64,000 bases of DNA from Firmicutes bacterium UBA5286 (GTDB lineage Bacteria > Bacillota > Proteinivoracia > UBA4975), in NCBI GenBank assembly GCA_002408465.1, contig DHSM01000015.1, forward strand, positions 40,175-104,174. The letters are read 5' to 3'. This document shows positions 49,928 to 58,472 of this stretch, in pieces. The number at the start of each line of letters is the position of its first letter. Position 1 is the first letter of the stretch. The notes under the pieces were generated by a model. It was not told the DNA's origin. It worked only from the letters and a program-made list of their open reading frames with translations, and ran no database searches. Position numbers and translations under genes: made by a program.

Positions 49928-51304
49928 GTGTATGACATTGTGATAATTGGCGGCGGCCCGGGGGGGTACGTAGCCGCTATTCGGGCTTCCCAGCTGGGGG
50001 GCAAGGTTTTGCTGGCTGAGGAAAGGGAATTGGGTGGCACCTGCCTTAACCGGGGCTGCATTCCCACCAAAGCCATGGTTCATTGTGCCTCAGTTTATTC
50101 TGCGGCCCTGCATGGGGATGCTATCGGTCTGAACTTTACCGGCCTCAGCCTGGATTATTCCGGGGTGGCCCGACATCGGGACCAGGTTGTCAGCGCTTTG
50201 GTCCAGGGCATCGGCGGCCTGATGCATGCTAACGGCATCGAGTTGGCCCAGTGCCGGGCGCAAATTGTCGCTCCGGGCAAGGTGCGCCTGGGGGACAGAG
50301 AAGTGGAGACAAAACATATCATCATCGCCACTGGTTCTAGCCAGGGCAGGCCTCCCATCCCTGGCATCGACAGCCCCGGCGTCATTGATACCGATGGTAT
50401 CCTTTCTTCCGAGACCCGGCCTCAGTCTCTGCTGGTGGTGGGCGGGGGCGTTGTCGGGGCAGAGTTTGCCAGCATTTTTGCCTCCTTTGGCGTCAAGGTA
50501 ACCCTGGTGGAAATGCTGCCGGGACTGCTTTCCACGTTGGACGGGGAATTGGGCAAGCGCTTAGGGGTTTGCCTGCGCAAAGCTGGCGTGACAATTCACA
50601 CCGGCGCCAAGGTCAGCGCTATAACCCCATGTCCCGACGGCCTCAACGTGGAGATAGAGGGCAATAAGGGCAAGCAGCAGGTTATAGTGGAACAAGTTCT
50701 GCTGGCAGCCGGGCGGATGCCTAACTTTGGCGGCCTGGACCTGGAGGGTTTGGGCATTGACCATGACCGCAGGGGCGGCATCAAAGTTGACCAGACCATG
50801 GCCACCAATGTCCCCGGCATCTGGGCCATCGGCGACTGCGTGGGCAATTTGATGCTGGCCCATGTGGCCTCCCATGAGGGGATTGTGGCGGCAGAGAATA
50901 TTATGGGTCGCAAGGCGGAGATGGATTACCGGGTGGTTCCCGCCTGCGTCTTTACCCTGCCTGAAGTGGCCAGCGTCGGCATCAGCGAGGATGAGGCCAA
51001 AGCCCGGAAGCTGGAGTATAAGGTGGCCAAGTTCCCCTTCATGGCCAATGGCAAGGCTCTGGCCCAGAGGGATCTGGATGGCGTCGTCAAAATCGTGGCG
51101 GCAGCCAACGGGGAAATCCTCGGTGTCCACATCATCGGGCCCCATGCCTCCGATTTGATTGCCGAAGGAGCTGTGGCAGTGCATCAGCGCCTGACTGCTC
51201 AAGAGCTGGCGGGAATAATCCATGCCCATCCCACCCTGGCTGAGGCAGTAGCAGAGGCTGCTCATGGCCTGGCCGGCGGCTATTTACATTACAAGGGTAG
51301 ATAA
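49928..51304 (+). CDS. lpdA: Dihydrolipoyl dehydrogenase (L protein)
   Basis: 458 residues. FAD motif IVIIGGGPGGYVAA, redox disulfide GGTCLNRGCIP (Cys39/Cys44), NAD-binding LLVVGGGVVGAEFAS, and C-terminal active-site HAHPTLAEA. Reoxidises lipoyl-GcvH. GTG 49928 after GCGAGGTG; an in-frame GTG 49910 is earlier but has no SD. Starts about 130 bp after gcvPB; a C/G-rich hairpin (CCGGGG/CCCCGG) in the gap may attenuate. Confidence 0.95.
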   Translation: MYDIVIIGGGPGGYVAAIRASQLGGKVLLAEERELGGTCLNRGCIPTKAMVHCASVYSAALHGDAIGLNFTGLSLDYSGVARHRDQVVSALVQGIGGLMHANGIELAQCRAQIVAPGKVRLGDREVETKHIIIATGSSQGRPPIPGIDSPGVIDTDGILSSETRPQSLLVVGGGVVGAEFASIFASFGVKVTLVEMLPGLLSTLDGELGKRLGVCLRKAGVTIHTGAKVSAITPCPDGLNVEIEGNKGKQQVIVEQVLLAAGRMPNFGGLDLEGLGIDHDRRGGIKVDQTMATNVPGIWAIGDCVGNLMLAHVASHEGIVAAENIMGRKAEMDYRVVPACVFTLPEVASVGISEDEAKARKLEYKVAKFPFMANGKALAQRDLDGVVKIVAAANGEILGVHIIGPHASDLIAEGAVAVHQRLTAQELAGIIHAHPTLAEAVAEAAHGLAGGYLHYKGR

Positions 51305-51305
51305 A

Positions 51306-51348
51306 GAAAAGGCTCAACTGACTTAAGATGCCAGTTGAGCCTTTTTTG
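51306..51348. terminator. Bidirectional terminator between lpdA and the radical SAM gene
   Basis: AAAAGGCTCAACTG pairs with CAGTTGAGCCTTTT, with T-runs usable on both strands. It closes the glycine cleavage operon and the minus-strand gene. Confidence 0.92.
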
Positions 51349-51356
51349 GGACCGTC

Positions 51357-52277
51357 TTATTTTAATCTGTAGGTGGTGTAGCCTTTATACTTTATTGCTG
51401 TCACAGCGTCATCCTGCTGCAGATTTTCCATGACTTCTTTGATGTTCTTACAGCCCCGGGTTTTTAAGAAACTTTCAATTTCAAACTGGTTCATGGGGTG
51501 CCGCTTGATGATGCTAAAAATCGCGGCATTGTGGTCAGCTATTTCACTGTGAAAGCCCTGGGAATGGAGCAAGTCAATGGAAATCCCCCCCAGAATTGAA
51601 ACAGCCTTTTGCATTCTATCTGGGTCCAGGGCATAGACATCAGGTTCTGCAGGCGGCCTTACGGGGGTATTCAGGTACAGCCGCTGATATTTCAGCTCCT
51701 TGAGCAATTGGGCGTAATTCTCGAGAGCTTCATCATCAGCATTATCTGCCATCAGCATGATCTCCAGCCACAGCTGCCCTTGGTACTGCTGAGAAAAAAT
51801 CTGCAGTCCCTTATAGACCTCGGCGAATTTTATTTTTCCATGGGGCCGGTTGATCTTTTGAAAAGAAGTTTGGTCATAAGCATCCATGGACAACAAGACA
51901 ATATCTGCCTTGCTTAATTCTGCCCGTATTTCGGGATCATCCATTAGGGCGCCGTTGGTAATAACAGCAACGGGTTTATCCACCCGTGCTTTAACCTGGT
52001 CAATGAGAGCGCCTAAGCCTAAATACAGAGTTGGCTCCCCTTCGCCTACGATTGTTGCAACATCAAAAGCGGGCTGGCCCTGCAGGGTCTCTTCCAGCTC
52101 GGAAATGATTGCTTCAACAGGGAAAAATAGTTTTCTTGTATTCGTCAGGCGGTCAGTCCTGCCCAGCTGACAATATATGCAGGAATAGTTGCAAGTCTTT
52201 CTGGGGATCGGACTGATGCCCAAAGATAATCCCAGGCGCCTGGAGGGTACGGGACCAAAGATGTATTGCATTTGCAT
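51357..52277 (-). CDS. Radical SAM protein (wyosine-synthesis-like COG0731)
   Basis: 306 residues. FGPVPSRRLGLSLGI then CNYSCIYCQ with Cys29, Cys33 and Cys36 for the 4Fe-4S cluster; TIVGEGEPTL and VITNGALMDD continue the radical SAM barrel. A helical C-terminal domain (MNQFEIESFLKTRGC) looks like a winged helix. Similar proteins include COG0731 oxidoreductases; reaction unknown. ATG after AAGGAG. Lies 20 bp after the pyridoxamine kinase gene on the same strand, so probably co-transcribed. Confidence 0.85.
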   Translation of the reverse strand: MQMQYIFGPVPSRRLGLSLGISPIPRKTCNYSCIYCQLGRTDRLTNTRKLFFPVEAIISELEETLQGQPAFDVATIVGEGEPTLYLGLGALIDQVKARVDKPVAVITNGALMDDPEIRAELSKADIVLLSMDAYDQTSFQKINRPHGKIKFAEVYKGLQIFSQQYQGQLWLEIMLMADNADDEALENYAQLLKELKYQRLYLNTPVRPPAEPDVYALDPDRMQKAVSILGGISIDLLHSQGFHSEIADHNAAIFSIIKRHPMNQFEIESFLKTRGCKNIKEVMENLQQDDAVTAIKYKGYTTYRLK

Positions 52278-52296
52278 TAGCTCCTTTAAATTTCCT

Positions 52297-53169
52297 TTAA
52301 AAAGCTTCGGAAGTGCTGATGAGCACCGGCAGGTTTAGATTGCCAAGGACTCTTTCCAGCAATACACCTTCCCGGTGGGGATACTGATAGCCGTAACTGG
52401 CTCTTATGGCTGAAAGAATAAACTGCACTGCCCGGTCCAGGGCGATGGGCAGACTGTCTCCTCGAAGGAGACTGCCTACCACCACGCTGGTGAATCCGTC
52501 TCCGGTTCCAGGAAAATGAGCGGGGATATAGCTGCAATTTACCTTCCAGAAGCGCCCGTCTTCACTATTATAAGCCATGACGCATGTCATATCAGAGGTG
52601 AGGCCGGGCACTCCTGTGATGACTACAGTTTTGGGCCCCATAGCCGCCAGTCCCAATAGCCATTCTTTGATCCGGGTATCGTCGATTTCTTGCTGGTAGG
52701 GTTTATTCAAGAGGAAGGCGGCTTCTGTCAAATTAGGGGTAATGATGTCGGCCAAATGGATAAATTTCTTCATTTCTGTAACCATACCCATGTCAAAGGA
52801 GCTGTATAATGCGCCATTGTCTCCCAGGACGGGATCAATGACTATCAGCTGTTCTTCCTTGCGAAAATCATTGATAAACCGGGAGATAATATCAATTTGT
52901 TGAGGGGAACCCAAGTAGCCGGAATAAATACAATCAAACTCCACACCGATTGAGGCCCAATGGGCAATGTATGCTTCCAGATGCTCAGTAAGGTCAATAA
53001 ACTTATAGTTTTCAAAGCCTCCTGTATGTGTCGACAGGACGGCAGTAGGCAGAGGGCAAACCTGGACTCCCATGGTGGTGAGAATGGGGATGACCATTGA
53101 AAGCGATACCCTTCCGAATCCTGATAAATCATGAACTGCAGCTACTCTTGGCGAAATCCTTTTCACCAT
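52297..53169 (-). CDS. pdxY: Pyridoxamine/pyridoxal kinase
   Basis: 290 residues, ribokinase-like. AAVHDLSGFGRVSLSMV at the start, LSTHTGGFENY, VIDPVLGDNG, ITPNLTEAAFLL and catalytic FPGTGDGFTSVVVGSLL. Makes PLP from salvaged vitamers, needed by GcvP and by the aminotransferase fusion nearby. ATG after GGGGAGGAAAG. The symbol is tentative because PdxK and PdxY cannot be separated here. Confidence 0.85.
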   Translation of the reverse strand: MVKRISPRVAAVHDLSGFGRVSLSMVIPILTTMGVQVCPLPTAVLSTHTGGFENYKFIDLTEHLEAYIAHWASIGVEFDCIYSGYLGSPQQIDIISRFINDFRKEEQLIVIDPVLGDNGALYSSFDMGMVTEMKKFIHLADIITPNLTEAAFLLNKPYQQEIDDTRIKEWLLGLAAMGPKTVVITGVPGLTSDMTCVMAYNSEDGRFWKVNCSYIPAHFPGTGDGFTSVVVGSLLRGDSLPIALDRAVQFILSAIRASYGYQYPHREGVLLERVLGNLNLPVLISTSEAF

Positions 53170-53306
53170 ACTCTTTCCTCCCCGCTTAACATGTGCTGCC
53201 CATATTTTAGCACAAGTAACGGCGGCATAAACATTAAAGAGGAGATTCCTTTAAGCAGTTGACTTTTGGCTGTCGGTGAGTGCTGGCGCTGATAGAGAAA
53301 ACGCAG

Positions 53307-53341
53307 GCTCAACCGGCGGCTGAATGCTGCTGGTTGAGCCT
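53307..53341 (-). terminator. Terminator after the aminotransferase fusion gene
   Basis: GGCTCAACC pairs with GGTTGAGCC with a 17-nt loop; on the minus strand GCGTTTTC follows. It lies about 40 bp beyond the stop of the fusion gene and before the kinase gene. The arms resemble those of the terminator at 51306. Confidence 0.6.
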
Positions 53342-53380
53342 TGAAAGGGAACCGCTAATTTATGATGAAGATTGCGACAG

Positions 53381-55978
53381 TTAGGCTCCGTCCCCGCTGT
53401 CGCGTGTCACTGCTGTCGAGCGAGAGGCGATGTCCTGCTGCCAGTCTTTTTTGCTTAAGGGCTTGTCAAAGCTGCGCAGGTCGGCAAGGCGAAAGCCATG
53501 TTTTTCCGCTAGATTCTGGAGCAAGTCCAGGGTTTTCAGGTCGATGCTGCTGCCAATGCTGGTATGTTCCAGATGCCCGTCCAGAGCCAGGAGCATGGTT
53601 TCGGCCATGCAGGCATAGCAGAGGCCCTGGTCAAAGCCAAAGTTCCAGCCCAGATCCGGCCGCTTCCACACTTCCACTACGCCGCCGTCGATGACCAGCA
53701 CGTCGGGCCGGCGGCTTTTGATTTCCCGGCTGACATTGGCCGGGCGGGAGAGATCGCAGATGAGGGCGCCGAATTTTACATTATCCGGCTTAACCAAGTT
53801 GCTTACACTGCTGGTGGCGGTTACCACCACATCTGCCTTGGGGAGCTCGGTATCTGCATCAACGGAAACTGTGATTGGAAGCAGGGGGGCATTGTCGGTA
53901 AAAAAGCGGAGAAAAGCAACTTCATCCTGAGCGCTATCGGGGCAGCCGGGAATGCGGGCAATTTCCTTTCCCAGAGGAGAGTCGGGGGCAGAAGCTAACA
54001 GATGCCGACAGATTTCCGCTCCAACCTGGCTGAGCTTGGCCTGGCTTCGCCTGGGATTGGCGGGATTGCCCAGGAGGATGATCTTCTCCACCGACTGGGC
54101 CAGAAGCAGGGCAAGACAGCGGCCAATGGAGCCTGCCGCCCCTACTACTGCGGCAGTGGTATGGCCTGGGTCCACATGCAGGCGTTTTAAGGCGGCGATG
54201 GTGGCCTGGCAGGCGGTAATCACTGTGTAGCTGTTGCCGGTGGTCAGTGGCACCCCCGCCTCCCGCAGGCCCATGCCGCCCCAGCTGACTACGGAAGTAT
54301 ATGCCCCCAGTCCCACTAGCTGGGCCCCTCGTTCTTTGGCCAGTTCAATTCCTTGACGGACAAGGCTGAGGCTTTCTTTGGGGTCCATGGCCAGCAGCTG
54401 GCTGGCGGTGCGGGGAATGTTGATAAATTCACAGAATGCCGAGCACCCGGTCTTTGAGGGGATAACCGCTTCGCCGATGACAAAGGGATCCATTTCCGGC
54501 AGCCACCTGTTGACTATTGTCGAAAGATTATCCGGGCTCAGTTTGGCCAGGTATTCGTCAAAATCCATGACGCTGTGGTCGTCCAGAGGGTGCACAAGAA
54601 AGGCAAACCTGGTCTGGTCGGCTCCGGGTTTCAGCTGTCTCCCGGGCTTGCGGGGGGCCAGCTTTTGGGGGGACGGCTTTATATTCAGCAGGTGGGAAAA
54701 AATTTCCGTTGTATCGCCGGCATCCAGCACCGGCAGAGTTTGTTCTATTGCCTTGATAAGGAAGTCTGCTTCCCTTTGGCTGATGATCAGGGGAGCCTGG
54801 ACCCGGATGACGCTGGCCCCGTTGAGGGTGGGAGCTACCCTGAGCTGATGCTTGTGGAGCAGGTAGCTGGCGATGAGGGGGGTAAGCAGCTTTTGCTCTG
54901 CCAGCAGGCCCAGGAGGTTGCCGGGATGGGTGCGGCGGGTAATCTGAAAGTCCAGGCCCAGCATGAGGCCCCGGCCTCGGAGGCTGACAAAATCATATTG
55001 GGCGCAGATCTTTTCCAGTCTTCCCTGGATATAACTGCCGAGGCTGTTAACATGCTTGAGGATTTCGCCGTCATTGGCAGTAAGCTTTTCCAGGGCTGCC
55101 AGGCCTGCATAACAGGCCAGGGCACCGCCGGCAAAGGTTGAGGAGTGCTTGAGTCCAAATTCTTTGGTGTACATCTTGGAACTGTGCAAGACTGCGCCGA
55201 TTGGAACCAAACCTCCCCCCAGAGCCTTGGCCAACAGCAGGAGATCTGGCTTAACGCCCTCTTCCATGCAGGCAAAGAGTCGGCCTGTGCGGCCCAGGCC
55301 CGTCTGGATTTCATCGATGACAAGGGGCACATTATACTTAGTGCAGATTGCCTGAACAGCGGTTAAGTAACCTCGGGGGGGGATAATGACTCCCCCTTCC
55401 CCCTGAATGGGTTCGATGATAAAGGCGGCGGTTTCCGCGGCATGTTCTTGAAGGCACCTATTGAGAGCGGCGCTGTCCCCATAGGGAATATGTATAAAGC
55501 CGGGGGCGGGGGCGCCAAATCCCCTTTGGTAGGCGGGGTTGCCGGTGGCCGAAAGAGCCCCCAGGGTCTTGCCGTGGAAACTCTGAGTGGCGGAGATAAT
55601 CGTCATGCGCCCGGTGGCGGCGCGGCAGGCCTTGATGGCGGCTTCCACTGTTTCGGCGCCGCTATTTGTAAAGGTCACATGCTGAAGATTGTCCGGGGCC
55701 AGTTCCAGCAGGCGCCGGGCCAGGGCAGCTGCAGGCGCCATCGCAGAGGGCTGGGCGAATCCGGGGACGGACCTGTTCATGACCTGTTGGAGAGCTGACC
55801 AAATCTCCGGAGGGTTGTGGCCAAAGGGCAGCGCACCATAGGCGGAAACACAGTCCAGGTAAGCGGTGCTGCCGCTGTAAAGCCAGCAGCCTTCACCCCT
55901 CTGAAAATCGATGTCCAAACGCAATTTGGCTAGCAATTCTCCTAACCATGGGTTTATGTAGCTGGAAAAATCCTGCAT
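53381..55978 (-). CDS. Class III aminotransferase fused to acyl-ACP reductase-like domain
   Basis: 865 residues. Residues 1 to about 430 are a class III (ornithine/putrescine type) aminotransferase: FTNSGAETVEAAIKAC, IDEIQTGLGRTGR with Asp222, and Lys251 in LLLLAKALGGG for PLP. Residues about 470-840 resemble cyanobacterial acyl-ACP reductase: LGAYTSVVSWGG, TTGNSYTV, Rossmann AAVVGAAGSIGR, VIDGGVVEVWKRPDLGWNF and Cys790 in LCYACMAETMLL, matching the acyl-binding catalytic Cys. Inferred reaction: acyl thioester to aldehyde, then transamination to an amine. ATG after GGAGGA. Has its own promoter with an operator-like dyad. Substrate not known; no acyl carrier protein gene is adjacent. Confidence 0.85.
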   Translation of the reverse strand: MQDFSSYINPWLGELLAKLRLDIDFQRGEGCWLYSGSTAYLDCVSAYGALPFGHNPPEIWSALQQVMNRSVPGFAQPSAMAPAAALARRLLELAPDNLQHVTFTNSGAETVEAAIKACRAATGRMTIISATQSFHGKTLGALSATGNPAYQRGFGAPAPGFIHIPYGDSAALNRCLQEHAAETAAFIIEPIQGEGGVIIPPRGYLTAVQAICTKYNVPLVIDEIQTGLGRTGRLFACMEEGVKPDLLLLAKALGGGLVPIGAVLHSSKMYTKEFGLKHSSTFAGGALACYAGLAALEKLTANDGEILKHVNSLGSYIQGRLEKICAQYDFVSLRGRGLMLGLDFQITRRTHPGNLLGLLAEQKLLTPLIASYLLHKHQLRVAPTLNGASVIRVQAPLIISQREADFLIKAIEQTLPVLDAGDTTEIFSHLLNIKPSPQKLAPRKPGRQLKPGADQTRFAFLVHPLDDHSVMDFDEYLAKLSPDNLSTIVNRWLPEMDPFVIGEAVIPSKTGCSAFCEFINIPRTASQLLAMDPKESLSLVRQGIELAKERGAQLVGLGAYTSVVSWGGMGLREAGVPLTTGNSYTVITACQATIAALKRLHVDPGHTTAAVVGAAGSIGRCLALLLAQSVEKIILLGNPANPRRSQAKLSQVGAEICRHLLASAPDSPLGKEIARIPGCPDSAQDEVAFLRFFTDNAPLLPITVSVDADTELPKADVVVTATSSVSNLVKPDNVKFGALICDLSRPANVSREIKSRRPDVLVIDGGVVEVWKRPDLGWNFGFDQGLCYACMAETMLLALDGHLEHTSIGSSIDLKTLDLLQNLAEKHGFRLADLRSFDKPLSKKDWQQDIASRSTAVTRDSGDGA

Positions 55979-56008
55979 AATTTGTCCTCCTAACCAGCAG
56001 ATTCATGT

Positions 56009-56060
56009 GCACAAAAATGTGCTCACGGCATAGTATACGTCAATTGCTTATTAATAACAA
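56009..56060 (-). promoter_or_regulatory. Promoter and dyad of the aminotransferase fusion gene
   Basis: On the minus strand: TTGTTA (56060-56055), 17-bp spacer, TATACT (56037-56032). Just downstream, GCACAAAAATGTGC (56009-56022 on plus) is a perfect dyad around the expected start, a likely repressor site. Confidence 0.6.
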
Positions 56061-56238
56061 TAAAAAGGAGCCAAACTGCGTAATAAAAAAGATCAATGCC
56101 CAATATTGCACAGGGGGGACTTCCCAAGGCGGGGCATTATAGCGTATACTTAGAATAGAAAATTATCCCTGAGACCGAACTCAGGGAGGGGAAAGCTTAT
56201 AATCTAAAGAGCCAATATTCTAGCAGGAAGGTGATTAG
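56061..56238. other. Divergent intergenic region before pepP
   Basis: A weak rightward promoter candidate is TTCCCA (56121-56126), 18 bp, TATACT (56145-56150). CCCTGAG / CTCAGGG (56167-56186) forms a small hairpin in the pepP leader, followed by GGAGG. Nothing else recognised. Confidence 0.35.
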
Positions 56239-57309
56239 TTGTTAGCGCGTGTTAAGAGAGTCATCGAGGCAATGCCCCAAGAAGTTGACGGTTTGATTGT
56301 GCTGCAGCCGGAAAACCGGCGCTGGGTCAGCGGTTTCACCGGCAGCAGCGGAGTCGTGGTGGTGGGGCGCCAGGGACAGCCAGTATTCCTTACGGATTTC
56401 CGTTACACTCAGCAGGCCGGCAAGCAGTGCCAGGGCTATGAAATCGTCCGCCATGGCCAGCAACTGACGGTAGATATCAAGGCCGTGCTGGAGCGCCTGG
56501 CGATTAAAAAACTAGGTTTTGAAAAAGACTATATCACTGTGGGCCAGCATACCAAGTGGACCTCTGAAATGGAAGGAATTGAGCTTATTCCTCTTGAAGA
56601 CATTTTGCTGGACTTGCGGGCGGTCAAAGACCCAGAAGAGCTGGAGCTGTTGGCTCAGGCTGCTGCCATTGCCGATAAGGCCTTTACCCATATCCTGGGC
56701 TTTCTCCGGCCGGGCTTAAGCGAACGCCGGGTTGCCCTGGAACTGGAAAGGCATATGCAGGATTTAGGCGCTTCCGGTCCTTCTTTCGATACCATTGTGG
56801 CTTCAGGGGTTCGCTCCTCCATGCCTCATGGTGTTGCCAGCGATAAACTGTTGGAGGAAAATGATTTTATCACCATGGACTATGGTTGTGTCTATAAGGG
56901 CTATTGTTCCGATATGACCCGGACTGTCGTGCTGGGCAAGGCCAGCCCCCGGCAAAGAGAAATCTATGGAATTGTTTTGGAAGCTCAATTGGCCGGTGTT
57001 GAGGGAATTCGGGCCGGCATCACCGGCAAGGAAGCAGACAGCGTGGCCAGGGACATCATCGCCGCCAAAGGTTATGGCGAACAATTTGGCCACGGACTGG
57101 GCCATGGGGTCGGCCTGGCCATCCATGAAAGTCCCCGGGCAGGGGCTACCAGTGAGGACATCCTGGCAGTTAATAACCTGGTCACTGTCGAGCCGGGAAT
57201 CTATCTTCCCGATTGGGGAGGCGTGCGCATCGAGGACACAGTAGTTGTCCAGGAGGGCGGCTGCCGCAACCTGATGGCTTCAGCGAAGGAATTGATAGAA
57301 ATCAAATAA
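56239..57309 (+). CDS. pepP: Xaa-Pro aminopeptidase / M24 peptidase
   Basis: 356 residues. N-terminal creatinase-like domain (about 1-125), then the pita-bread fold with two-metal ligands: Asp pair in MDYGCVYKGYCSDMTRT, His in GHGLGHGVGLAIHE, Glu in TVEPGIYLPDWGG and in RIEDTVV. Cleaves N-terminal residues before proline. TTG start after AGGAAGG. Directly upstream of efp, a common Firmicute pair. Confidence 0.93.
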   Translation: MLARVKRVIEAMPQEVDGLIVLQPENRRWVSGFTGSSGVVVVGRQGQPVFLTDFRYTQQAGKQCQGYEIVRHGQQLTVDIKAVLERLAIKKLGFEKDYITVGQHTKWTSEMEGIELIPLEDILLDLRAVKDPEELELLAQAAAIADKAFTHILGFLRPGLSERRVALELERHMQDLGASGPSFDTIVASGVRSSMPHGVASDKLLEENDFITMDYGCVYKGYCSDMTRTVVLGKASPRQREIYGIVLEAQLAGVEGIRAGITGKEADSVARDIIAAKGYGEQFGHGLGHGVGLAIHESPRAGATSEDILAVNNLVTVEPGIYLPDWGGVRIEDTVVVQEGGCRNLMASAKELIEIK

Positions 57310-57327
57310 GAAGGAGGGGTTTGAGCA

Positions 57328-57885
57328 ATGATCTCCCCTAGTGAATTTCGCACAGGTTTAACCATTGAATTTGAGGACAGCATCTATACAATTGTCGATT
57401 TTCAGCATGTCAAGCCCGGCAAGGGCGCGGCTTTTGTCCGCACCAAGCTGAAGAATATCGAAACCGGCGCCGTAACTGAGCGCACCTTCAATCCTAAGGA
57501 CAAATTTGAACAGGCCCATATTGAGCGCCGCCTGACCCAGTATCTCTATGCCGGCGATGACGTGTGGAATTTTATGGATACCGAAGACTACAATCAATTT
57601 GCTCTTGGGTCCGAGGAGCTGGGAGATGCAGTCAAATACCTAAAGGAAAATATGGAACTGTATTTGCAGTTTTATAAGGATAGAATTATTGGCGTTGATT
57701 TGCCGGTAGTGGTTGAGCTGGAGGTAGTGGAAACTGAACCGGGCATCAAGGGGGATACTGCCTCCGGCGGCTCCAAGACTGCCGTTATGGACACCGGCTT
57801 GGTTGTGCAGGTGCCATTGTTTATCAATGTGGGAGACAAGCTGCGCATTGATACCCGCACCGGCGAATATTCCGAACGGGTCTAG
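57328..57885 (+). CDS. efp: Elongation factor P
   Basis: 185 residues, three OB-like domains. The tip Lys is Lys32 in VKPGKGAAFVRTK. C-terminal signature GDKLRIDTRTGEYSERV. Rescues ribosomes stalled at polyproline. No epmA/epmB is nearby, so modification may follow the B. subtilis type or be absent. ATG after AAGGAGG. Confidence 0.97.
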   Translation: MISPSEFRTGLTIEFEDSIYTIVDFQHVKPGKGAAFVRTKLKNIETGAVTERTFNPKDKFEQAHIERRLTQYLYAGDDVWNFMDTEDYNQFALGSEELGDAVKYLKENMELYLQFYKDRIIGVDLPVVVELEVVETEPGIKGDTASGGSKTAVMDTGLVVQVPLFINVGDKLRIDTRTGEYSERV

Positions 57886-57951
57886 GAATAAACCAGGTTT
57901 TCACGGTCATTATATTGTAGTGACCGAATTGATAAAAGGGAGGTACTATTG

Positions 57952-58392
57952 ATGAAGACGCTGCAAGAAAGGGTTGCCTACATACACGGATTGGCTGAGG
58001 GAATGGACCTGGATCAAAAGGATTCCATTACCAAGTTGTTGTTGCAGATTTTGGACCTGGCTGACGAGATGGTTGAGGAGATTGAGGATCTTCACGACAG
58101 GACTGAAGAAAACGAAGACTTTTTGGAGGCTCTGGATGCAGATTTAGCAGACGTTGAGGATGCAGTTTTTGAAGACGACGATGAATGCAGCTGCCACTGT
58201 GATGACCCGGAAGAATTTGAAATCCAATGCCCTCATTGTGATGCGATTGTAACAGTCAATGAAGATGAGCTGGCTGAAGCGGCAGATGATGGGCTGGCTA
58301 TCCGCTGTCCTGACTGCGGCGAGATTATATTCTCTGACGAAGATGATGCTAGCGAAGCCGAGGAAGAAGACGGGGACGAAGACGAAGACTAA
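57952..58392 (+). CDS. Acidic CD1247-type protein with zinc ribbon
   Basis: 146 residues. N-terminal helical CD1247-type domain (RVAYIHGLAEGMDLDQKDS, ILDLADEMVEEIEDLHDRTE), then a zinc ribbon with CPHC and CPDC, an additional CSCHC, and an extremely acidic tail (DEDDASEAEEEDGDEDED). Found between efp and spoIIIAA in many Clostridia; role unknown. ATG (57952), or TTG 57949, after GGGAGG. Confidence 0.8.
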   Translation: MKTLQERVAYIHGLAEGMDLDQKDSITKLLLQILDLADEMVEEIEDLHDRTEENEDFLEALDADLADVEDAVFEDDDECSCHCDDPEEFEIQCPHCDAIVTVNEDELAEAADDGLAIRCPDCGEIIFSDEDDASEAEEEDGDEDED

Positions 58393-58421
58393 TCTGGAAA
58401 TTTCTTCAAACCAAATAGCAT

Positions 58422-58472
58422 AAATACACCTTCCCTTCAATATCTATTATTGCAAGGGAGGGTGTATTTTTT
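58422..58472 (+). terminator. Terminator that also sequesters the spoIIIAA ribosome-binding site
   Basis: AAATACACCTTCCCTT (58422-58437) pairs over 16 bp (one G-U) with AAGGGAGGGTGTATTT (58454-58469), followed by TTT. The right arm contains the spoIIIAA SD and the T-run contains its start codon. Confidence 0.88.

Noticed and set aside
57904..57926. CGGTCA/TGACCG inverted repeat after efp
   Set aside because: Short arms, 11-nt loop, no T-run; too weak to call a terminator or operator.
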